Shown in pieces: positions 7,158 through 12,157 of a stretch of DNA of 12,157 nucleotides. A program made the position numbers and the translations under genes. Origin of the DNA: CAZWXH01 sp964637725 (lineage in GTDB: Bacteria; Bacillota_I; Bacilli_A; Erysipelotrichales; Coprobacillaceae); the NCBI GenBank assembly GCA_964637725.1, contig CAZWXH010000053.1, positions 1 through 12,157 on the forward strand. Reading direction: 5' to 3'. How positions within the stretch are numbered: the first letter of the stretch is position 1; each line of letters opens with the position of its first letter. The notes below the pieces were generated by a model. It was given only the letters and a program-made list of their open reading frames with translations, had not been told where the DNA came from and did no database searches.

Positions 7158-7173
7158 TATAGGAGGTAGAAGT

Positions 7174-8433
7174 ATGGGTTTGATCAAGTTATCTTTAAGA
7201 TCATTAAAGACTGACATTATAAGAAGTTTATTTTACTTTGCCTCTTTTGTTTTAACAACATACTTTATATTTTCCTTTTTTAACCTGACTTTAAACCCAA
7301 TAACAGGAATACAGTTAGGAAAAGATGATAATACATTTGTGACTATGATTGCGATATTGGTTATTAGTGTTGCAATGTTTTGTGTGTTTTTAGCTAATAA
7401 TTTTTATGTAGGTCATAAAAACCAAGAATTGTCTGTAATCTTAATGTCAGGTGCTTCCGTTTATCGATTAGGGTTCTTCTTGCTTATCCAAAGTTTTCTA
7501 ATTATGATTATTTCTATTCCTCTAGGCTTAGTGTTTGCATATTGTTCAATACCATTTATTAATATAATATTCCAAAATATATTTTCTAATAATTTAGAGT
7601 TTTATTTTTCTTGGCAAGCGATTACTATCACAATGGTTATTGTGCTATTCGAAGTTGTATGGTGTACTATATTGAACTTTGGCTATTGTTATAGAAATAG
7701 TGTTTTTTCAGTTCTTCAAGATAAGACAAGAATTGAAACGTATGGCTTTTCATTTAAAAAGATGAATGAAAAGATTTCTATTCTTCTATATTTACTACCT
7801 CTTTTAGGTATTATTTTCAATGATGATTATGGCATGTATCTTTCATTTTCACTTTTTGCAGTACTAGGAGTTCCAGGCTTATTAAAGAAGATAATTCCCC
7901 GTATACTGAGTTACTTTATGCATAGAGGAAGTGCTAATGATATGATTGCATTTTCATTTGTTAAAGAAAATTTGAAAAGCATGACACTTTTAATAAATCT
8001 CATGTGTATTTCTTCAGTGTTATTAATGACACTCATCTTTTTTCATTTAGATGCTCCCTTGGTATCTATGGTTGCTTTAGTGAGTTATACAGCAGTTAAT
8101 GTATTACTCAGTATAACGTTATTTTTTAAACTTGGAATGTTACTAATATCAAGGAAGAAAAGTTTTGTTCAGTTAAGACACTTAGGTTTTATAGAAAAGG
8201 ATTTAAAGAAATTAATCACCAAAGAAATGATAACTTTCTATTTGATAGTGTTATTTATCCCTTTGATTTATCATATAACAATGTTATTAAGATTAATAAT
8301 TAGTGGAAACATTCAGATAACTTTAGCAATTCTTCTTATATGTTTAGATATCATTCCATTATGTATTGCTTTTATACTAAGTTATTCTCTCTATCGACAT
8401 CATGTTATTTTAAAAACGGAAGTAAATGTTTAA
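7174..8433 (+). CDS. FtsX-like ABC permease, BceB-like topology without the large extracellular domain
   Basis: This is a 419-residue integral membrane protein. About ten helices are predicted, near 17-37, 57-78, 99-122, 150-170, 201-215, 221-233, 270-292, 295-317, 352-374 and 380-402. The segment NFYVGHKNQELSVILMSGAS (76-95) matches the FtsX cytoplasmic coupling region, and a second such region, FVQLRHLGF, is near 331. BceB permeases have the same ten-helix plan but carry a domain of about 200 residues between helices 7 and 8; here that loop is a few residues. AGGAGG (7161-7166) is 7 nt before the ATG. The gene has its own operator-bearing promoter and no adjacent ATPase gene. It might use the ATPase of the upstream cluster or one elsewhere. 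Substrate unknown. Confidence 0.8.
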   Translation: MGLIKLSLRSLKTDIIRSLFYFASFVLTTYFIFSFFNLTLNPITGIQLGKDDNTFVTMIAILVISVAMFCVFLANNFYVGHKNQELSVILMSGASVYRLGFFLLIQSFLIMIISIPLGLVFAYCSIPFINIIFQNIFSNNLEFYFSWQAITITMVIVLFEVVWCTILNFGYCYRNSVFSVLQDKTRIETYGFSFKKMNEKISILLYLLPLLGIIFNDDYGMYLSFSLFAVLGVPGLLKKIIPRILSYFMHRGSANDMIAFSFVKENLKSMTLLINLMCISSVLLMTLIFFHLDAPLVSMVALVSYTAVNVLLSITLFFKLGMLLISRKKSFVQLRHLGFIEKDLKKLITKEMITFYLIVLFIPLIYHITMLLRLIISGNIQITLAILLICLDIIPLCIAFILSYSLYRHHVILKTEVNV

Positions 8434-8452
8434 TATTTATCAAGAAACTAAA

Positions 8453-8495
8453 AAATTCTAATCATCTTATATGGTTAGAATTTGATATTTTACGA
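8453..8495 (+). terminator. Probable terminator after the second permease
   Basis: A 13-bp stem (8453-8465 with 8471-8483, one T-G pair) closes a 5-nt loop CTTAT and is followed by GATATTTTA. The stem is AT-rich and the T run broken, so termination may be partial. Confidence 0.55.
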
Positions 8496-8611
8496 TTGAT
8501 TTATAATTGGTTCGTTAAATTAGACAATTACGCACTGACTATTTTTAGTGATTTATTCCATTCCTTCATAGGTATTTTACACTTTTTACCATGATAATAC
8601 AAGTATTTTAA

Positions 8612-8654
8612 TGTCTACATTCGTGTATTCAATTGTCTACATTTATGTACTTGA
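8612..8654. repeat. Two degenerate tandem copies of TGTCTACATTYRTGTAYT
   Basis: Copies at 8612-8632 and 8634-8654 have a period of 22 bp, share the first ten bases and match at 16 of 21 positions; all five differences are transitions. AATTGTCTA (8631-8639) also occurs inverted as TAGACAATT at 8521-8529. The rest of 8484-8676 holds no gene I can support. The repeats could be operator sites for the gene at 8677 or the terminal repeats of a lost insertion sequence. Confidence 0.5.
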
Positions 8655-8676
8655 CTAAAAAGAGAAGGGAAGAATA

Positions 8677-8931
8677 ATGACAGATATGAGAACAGATATT
8701 TTTGAAGATATAATCAGTAAACTTGTTAATTGTCACTATATTTCTGATTTAAGATCAATTGTAGATAAAGGGAATACAAGAGATCTTATAAATGTTATCA
8801 GAGAAATTGATTCACAAGATTATTCAGTTAATCAATGGTGTGAATTAAATAACTATTTATTTTCAGTTAATAAAAAATATGAAACTAGCAAAGATGTTTA
8901 TGATGATTTGTTAAAAATGTTAGAAAAATAA
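8677..8931 (+). CDS. Small hypothetical protein, 84 residues
   Basis: I do not recognise this protein. It is acidic, probably all-helical and soluble, with no signal peptide or membrane segment. It has two cysteines (Cys19 and Cys55) too far apart to suggest a metal site. The ATG is preceded by AGAGAAGGGAAG, a moderate ribosome binding site. It stands alone between the permease terminator and a bidirectional terminator, so it should be a single-gene transcript. The repeats immediately upstream may contain its control region, but no clear -35/-10 pair was found. Codon use matches its neighbours. A real gene is likely from the ribosome binding site, composition and terminator. Confidence 0.65.
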   Translation: MTDMRTDIFEDIISKLVNCHYISDLRSIVDKGNTRDLINVIREIDSQDYSVNQWCELNNYLFSVNKKYETSKDVYDDLLKMLEK

Positions 8932-8976
8932 GCATTATCTTACTTATTTAAAAGTATGGATAATGCTTTTTTATTT
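8930..8976. terminator. Bidirectional terminator between convergent genes
   Basis: AAGCATTATC (8930-8939) pairs perfectly with GATAATGCTT (8959-8968). Inside, TACTT (8941-8945) can pair with AAGTA (8952-8956). A T run follows on the plus strand (8966-8972) and a shorter one on the minus strand (8928-8924). The stop codon of the 84-residue gene lies at the base of the stem and the stop of the Crp-like gene (8942-8940) lies inside the hairpin. Confidence 0.85.
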
Positions 8977-9557
8977 ATAACTTTTATTTTCTTATATTTG
9001 TTTTGAATATAGTCTTTATTGACAAATTCATTTAAGACTTTTGTTGTTGTAACTCTTGATAGTCCTACAATTGAAGCTATCTCTTCATGTGTGTATGGAA
9101 CAATATTGTTGTCTTGAGTTTGTTCAATTAAGAATGCTGCAATTTTTTCATATCTATTATAAGTATACGCTTTTTTTATAGCACTTGATAAGTAATCACA
9201 AGTGTGAGACATAAGCTGTAATAAAGAGACGGTTAATTCTTTAGACTCAGTTAAATAAGGGTAAAGATTGTCTAATTGGCATGCAATAAGTTCAACCTCA
9301 CTGACTGCGCTCACAGTAGTTGGTCTAAATGAGTTTTGAATAAATGATGATTCTCCAAATATTCTTCCTTTATCAATAATTTCTAAAACAACTTCTTCAC
9401 CATTTTCATTCATTAAAAAAACTCGTACTCTTCCTGTTGTAATAAGATAAAGACTATTGGCATCATCTTCTTGCATATAGATAATATCATGAGGATGATA
9501 TGTTACTTTAGAACCAGCTTGTTCGAAATAATGAAATAAGTTTTCATTTATTTTCAT
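8940..9557 (-). CDS. Crp/Fnr-family transcription regulator
   Basis: This is a 205-residue cytoplasmic regulator. The N-terminal cyclic-nucleotide-binding fold (about 10-115) includes the phosphate-binding-cassette pattern FGESSFIQNSFRPTT with Glu69 and Arg78. The C-terminal winged helix has the HTH at about 156-178, THEEIASIVGLSRVTTTKVL. There is no N-terminal cysteine cluster, so an oxygen-sensing iron-sulphur Fnr is unlikely; the effector is unknown. It is slightly shorter than typical Crp proteins. The ribosome binding site is weak (AGTGGTGA). It is divergent from a YitT-family gene, with a perfect Crp-like dyad in the 86-bp gap, which points to autoregulation and control of that neighbour. 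Confidence 0.92.
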   Translation of the reverse strand: MKINENLFHYFEQAGSKVTYHPHDIIYMQEDDANSLYLITTGRVRVFLMNENGEEVVLEIIDKGRIFGESSFIQNSFRPTTVSAVSEVELIACQLDNLYPYLTESKELTVSLLQLMSHTCDYLSSAIKKAYTYNRYEKIAAFLIEQTQDNNIVPYTHEEIASIVGLSRVTTTKVLNEFVNKDYIQNKYKKIKVINKKALSILLNK

Positions 9558-9577
9558 AAAATCACCACTTTCTTTCC

Positions 9578-9601
9578 TAATTGTAACATAGATTACAATT
9601 A
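9578..9601. promoter_or_regulatory. Crp-like operator TAATTGTAA-N6-TTACAATTA
   Basis: A perfect dyad with 9-bp arms and a 6-bp spacer lies between the divergent Crp-like and YitT genes. Half-site TGTAA with N6 spacing parallels the E. coli CRP site TGTGA-N6-TCACA. It lies about 20 bp upstream of the regulator's ATG on one side. On the other side it ends 12 bp before a possible TATGAT -10 box (9614-9619) for the YitT gene. That geometry could allow repression of the first and activation or repression of the second. Confidence 0.8.
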
Positions 9602-9643
9602 CAATAAAGAATATATGATAAAGTCATGCGCGAGGTGATGAAT

Positions 9644-10477
9644 ATGAAACAAAAATTATTGCATTTACTTTATATTGTTGTAGGAAATATTTTGATTTCT
9701 TTTGCATTAAGTACATTAGTTATAGAAAATAACATTATTGCTGGAGGAGTATCAGGGATTGGAATTATCTTTAATCACTATTTCAATCTTTCAATTTCAA
9801 TGAGCGTTGGAATTATTAATGTTGTTTTATTTCTTTTAGGACTTGTATTTCTTGGTAAAGCTTTTGCGATGACAACATTGTTATCAACATTCTTGTTTCC
9901 TTTCTTATTAGAATTCTTTGAATCACAATCTATGTTCCATAATTATCTAAATGATCCATTACTAGCATGTGTTCTTGCTGGATGTTTAATCGGAGCAGGG
10001 GTTGGACTTATTCTTAAAGCGAATGCGTCGACTGGTGGAATTGATATTATTGCATTATTAATAAATAAACACTTTCATTCTCCTGTACATATTGTTTTAA
10101 ATATTTTAGATTTATCTGTATTATTATTTCAATTTTCATTTAATAATACAACATCAGTTATATATGGTATTATTACAGTATGTATTACATCAGTTGTCTT
10201 AAATAAGACTTTAACAACTGGTACAAGTTTAGTTCAAGTAACTATTATGAGTGAATTATATAATGATATTAAAACATCTATTCTTCATGATATTGATGCT
10301 GGAGTTACTGTTTTAAGTATTGAAAAAGGATATACAGAAGAACATTCAAAGATGTTAATGTCAGTTATCCCTTATCGTAAACTTCCATCTATTAAAGAAA
10401 AAGTCAATCAAATTGATGCAAAAGCATTTATTATTGTTTCACATGTAGATGAGGTTGGTGGAAATGGATTACATTAA
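9644..10477 (+). CDS. YitT-family membrane protein (YitT membrane region plus DUF2179)
   Basis: The protein is 277 residues from ATG 9644. GAGGTG at 9632-9637 is 6 nt away, which favours this start over in-frame ATGs at 9626 and 9638. The first 190 residues hold about five or six membrane helices with family motifs NNIIAGGVSGIGII and ANASTGGIDIIALLI. The C-terminal soluble part (about 210-277), with DIDAGVTVLSIEKGY and DAKAFIIVSHVDEVGG, is a DUF2179 domain. Family members are widespread in Firmicutes as multiple paralogues; a transport role is suspected but unproven. It is divergent from the Crp-like gene and probably under its control. A strong terminator follows immediately. The gene is intact. 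Confidence 0.92.
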   Translation: MKQKLLHLLYIVVGNILISFALSTLVIENNIIAGGVSGIGIIFNHYFNLSISMSVGIINVVLFLLGLVFLGKAFAMTTLLSTFLFPFLLEFFESQSMFHNYLNDPLLACVLAGCLIGAGVGLILKANASTGGIDIIALLINKHFHSPVHIVLNILDLSVLLFQFSFNNTTSVIYGIITVCITSVVLNKTLTTGTSLVQVTIMSELYNDIKTSILHDIDAGVTVLSIEKGYTEEHSKMLMSVIPYRKLPSIKEKVNQIDAKAFIIVSHVDEVGGNGLH

Positions 10478-10481
10478 ATAG

Positions 10482-10506
10482 AGGATTGCCTAGCAGTCCT
10501 TTTTTT
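10482..10506 (+). terminator. Strong intrinsic terminator after the YitT gene
   Basis: AGGATTGC (10482-10489) pairs with GCAGTCCT (10493-10500), with one T-G pair and a CTA loop, followed directly by a run of seven T including the last stem base. It lies 5 nt after the YitT stop. Confidence 0.9.
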
Positions 10507-10536
10507 AAATGCATATGATATTATGAGGTGAAAATC

Positions 10537-10758
10537 ATGAATTATAATGAAGAACAAGTTTTATATGAGGTTGGTGATGAAAGGCAAGGTTCATTTATTC
10601 TACCATGGTTATGGTGGAATTTATTTCCTATGTATCCACCATATCCACAATATCCTCCGTATCCACCATACCCATACCCACCATATCCTCCACGACCTCG
10701 TCCACCATGGGGACCAGGAAGACCACCACATGGACCTGGTAGGCCACCGAGATATTAA
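10537..10758 (+). CDS. Small Pro/Tyr-rich protein
   Basis: The protein is 73 residues from ATG 10537, chosen because GAGGTG (10525-10530) lies 6 nt upstream; a GTG at 10528 is part of that site. The N-terminal 20 residues are polar and acidic, followed by a hydrophobic aromatic stretch FILPWLWWNLFP (about 22-33). The rest is PPYP-type repeats (about 35-52) and an Arg/Gly/Pro-rich tail PRPRPPWGPGRPPHGPGRPP. Such proteins occur among spore-coat and surface-associated proteins of Firmicutes, but no family is assigned. The repeat region is visibly richer in G and C than its surroundings because of CCA and CCT codons. A strong terminator stands upstream, so it needs its own promoter; TATGAT (10514-10519) is a candidate -10 with no clear -35. 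Confidence 0.75.
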   Translation: MNYNEEQVLYEVGDERQGSFILPWLWWNLFPMYPPYPQYPPYPPYPYPPYPPRPRPPWGPGRPPHGPGRPPRY

Positions 10759-10762
10759 AAAA

Positions 10763-10835
10763 ACTCTTATGAAGAGAATTTCCTTAACTTATGTGTTTAA
10801 ATATAGGAGTTCAATTCATTAAGAGTCTTTTTTTT
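10763..10835. terminator. Bidirectional terminator with a long loop between convergent genes
   Basis: ACTCTTATGAA (10763-10773) pairs with TTCATTAAGAGT (10815-10826) apart from one bulged A. Long A and T runs flank it on both sides, and the right arm covers the stop codon of the minus-strand gene. The loop of about 40 nt is unusually long, which lowers confidence. Confidence 0.6.
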
Positions 10836-11499
10836 GTTTCTTTTCCATATTATGATAAGCGATACTGGCGATAACAACAGCTCCACCTAAGTCAAGCATA
10901 AGGTCTTTCATAGTATCAGCGAGTGCTTCATGTCCTACCAAAGCAACATCCTCTTTACCGATCAATGTTCCCTCAGTTGTTTTCATATATTGTTGAGCAT
11001 TTGTATTAAAAATATCATCAGCAATATATTCTCCAATTTCCCATACAGCTCCTAAAGCAAGTGAAAACATGACAACTGAAATAGATATAAACATCGGACT
11101 GATAGATATCGGTACGATATTTTCTTTATTTAGGTTTTTAATAATGACAAGTCCGACATAAGCCAATATGACTCCTGAAAATGCATGAAGAATAGAATCC
11201 CAAATTGGAAACTTGCCATAAAAGTTAAAAACATCACCTAAAATGAAACCACAAAAACTAAATAAGACAAAACAAATATCCATAAAGAATGGAATCTCAA
11301 TATTAAATCTATTCTTAGCGATTTTTGGTAAATACAAAACGATAATCATCATTAAGAATTGAAATAATGAAAAAAGAACACGTTGTTTGTTTTTAGCATA
11401 ACCAAATATTAAACTTACTAATGCTAAAACAAACATTGATATAACAAGAATAGAAATGGTGTTTCTCAACCATGTTAAGTATTTTTCTTTTTTGTTCAT
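10819..11499 (-). CDS. DUF2238/YjdF-like integral membrane protein
   Basis: The protein is 226 residues from ATG 11499, supported by CGGGGGA (11511-11505) upstream; a longer frame from 11523 starts before that site. About six membrane helices are predicted, near 13-34, 41-57, 71-89, 104-121, 135-152 and 203-215. Polar residues conserved in the family are visible: WDSILHAFSG (Asp101, His105), AVWEIGEYIADD (Glu154, Glu157, Asp161) and DTMKDLMLDLGG (Asp195, Asp199). Their clustering at membrane borders hints at a metal or proton site, but the function of the family is unknown. It stands between a shared terminator and the DNA glycosylase gene on the same strand; the gap of about 50 nt contains no obvious terminator, so co-transcription is possible. 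Confidence 0.75.
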   Translation of the reverse strand: MNKKEKYLTWLRNTISILVISMFVLALVSLIFGYAKNKQRVLFSLFQFLMMIIVLYLPKIAKNRFNIEIPFFMDICFVLFSFCGFILGDVFNFYGKFPIWDSILHAFSGVILAYVGLVIIKNLNKENIVPISISPMFISISVVMFSLALGAVWEIGEYIADDIFNTNAQQYMKTTEGTLIGKEDVALVGHEALADTMKDLMLDLGGAVVIASIAYHNMEKKQKKDS

Positions 11500-11554
11500 A
11501 ATAAATCCCCCGTACAAATCCAATATACTTATAGTATATGAAGAGAAGATGAAT

Positions 11555-12037
11555 TCATGTATTTTTTTGTATTACTTTGTAGGCTTCAATAAGGTTATCT
11601 AGTGAGTAGATGGCATTAGCTGGAGAAGTAGAAGGTAAACAGATATCTTGTATATTGGTTTGTGGTAAACAATATTTTTGATAAAGAAGATGGGCTTTTT
11701 TTCCATTGGTATATATTGTTTGTATATTCGTGTTTTTAATTAAAGAAACCAGATCATTTGTTTTAATGTTTTCAATTGTGTTATCACTTGAACCTTTGAT
11801 TTCGCAACTTTCAATCACATCCCATAAAGCAATATGATGTTGTAATAAAAAAATTTTTTTCACTTCAATACTTTGAAGAGGTGTTTGATATAAGTTTTCA
11901 AATATTTTCCAAAACCTATTTTGTGGATGGTGATAAAAGAATTGTGATTCTCGAGATTTAACTGAGGGAAAAGATCCTAATATTAAGACTTTTGAATGAC
12001 TATTATAAATGGGTTTTATATTATGATATTGGCGCAT
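11555..12037 (-). CDS. DNA-deoxyinosine (hypoxanthine-DNA) glycosylase, uracil-DNA glycosylase superfamily family 6
   Basis: This base-excision-repair enzyme removes deaminated purine (hypoxanthine) from DNA. It is 160 residues from ATG 12037; AAAGGAG (12052-12046) is 8 nt from it, whereas the in-frame ATG 12043 is only 2 nt away. Motif 1 is VLILGSFPSVKS (17-28), and HHPQNRFWKIF carries Asn40, the position of the catalytic Asn in family 6. The second superfamily motif is PSTSPAN (135-141), where other members have HPSPxS or NPS. The length is normal for the family. It is monocistronic or first of two genes with the membrane protein downstream. No truncation is seen. Confidence 0.88.
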   Translation of the reverse strand: MRQYHNIKPIYNSHSKVLILGSFPSVKSRESQFFYHHPQNRFWKIFENLYQTPLQSIEVKKIFLLQHHIALWDVIESCEIKGSSDNTIENIKTNDLVSLIKNTNIQTIYTNGKKAHLLYQKYCLPQTNIQDICLPSTSPANAIYSLDNLIEAYKVIQKNT

Positions 12038-12157
12038 AAACATTTCTCCTTTAACTTATTATAACAAATATTAGTAATATTATTTACAAATATAACGAGA
12101 TGGTATATGATCTCATGTTTTACAGTTGAAAAAGTGAAAACAGGCTTAAGCCCTTAT

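Noticed and set aside
8340..8594. Plus-strand 84-codon frame after the second permease
   Set aside because: It begins inside the permease in another frame, crosses its terminator hairpin and lacks a ribosome binding site.
8940..9557. Oxygen-sensing Fnr
   Set aside because: No N-terminal cysteine cluster; only scattered Cys93 and Cys120.
10547..10822. 91-codon frame overlapping the Pro/Tyr-rich gene
   Set aside because: A shifted reading of the same repeats (His/Ile-rich) without ribosome binding site.
12143..12152. GGCTTAAGCC palindrome at the right edge
   Set aside because: As RNA it gives only a three-base stem around TTAA, and the context is cut by the window end. The rest of 12053-12157 shows no gene.
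1..12157. CRISPR array, toxin-antitoxin pair, prophage or defence island
   Set aside because: No regularly spaced repeats and no cas, phage or recognisable defence genes were found on either strand.

Overview
The window is AT-rich DNA of a low-GC Gram-positive bacterium. Strong AGGAGG/GAGGTG ribosome binding sites, short intergenic gaps, intrinsic terminators with long T runs, FtsX-type peptide-resistance ABC genes and a YitT-family protein all fit a Firmicute. The overall flavour suggests a gut Erysipelotrichia/Coprobacillus-like organism, but that placement is an inference without any database comparison.

Layout. (1) Positions 1 to about 1532 look like one end of an ISL3-family insertion sequence read on the minus strand. 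It holds a partial transposase running off the left edge, an 18-codon leader ORF overlapping the transposase start, and a zinc-ribbon ORF resembling DUF6431. An inward-facing hairpin terminator lies close to the presumed outer end. (2) Positions 1533-1911 hold a probable 3' remnant of a host gene and a tRNA-Arg(CCT) with a clear promoter and terminator. (3) Positions 1953-7090 are a plus-strand cluster: a double-FtsX ABC permease, its ATPase, an OmpR-type response regulator and a histidine kinase. This resembles antimicrobial-peptide or cell-envelope-stress detoxification modules. The ATPase gene has an in-frame TAA at codon 9, which removes the normal start from an otherwise intact protein. 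(4) Positions 7105-8433 hold a second, ten-helix FtsX-like permease. It has its own TTGACA promoter and a perfect 24-bp palindrome across the predicted transcription start. (5) Positions 8484-8931 hold two degenerate 22-bp-period repeats and an 84-residue protein of unknown function. (6) Positions 8940-10506 hold a Crp/Fnr-type regulator divergent from a YitT-family membrane protein, with a perfect Crp-like operator between them. (7) Positions 10537-12043 hold a tiny Pro/Tyr-rich protein, a DUF2238/YjdF-like membrane protein and a family-6 uracil/hypoxanthine-DNA glycosylase.

How the genes work together. The permease and ATPase should form an exporter or target-protection transporter controlled by the adjacent two-component system. 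The sensor has an extracellular segment of roughly 90 residues, so it could sense directly instead of relying only on the transporter. If the TAA is real, the transporter is probably crippled while the two-component system remains intact. The second permease has no ATPase gene of its own here and appears to be under separate repressor control. The Crp-like regulator probably controls itself and the YitT gene through the shared operator. No CRISPR array, phage module or complete new defence system is visible.
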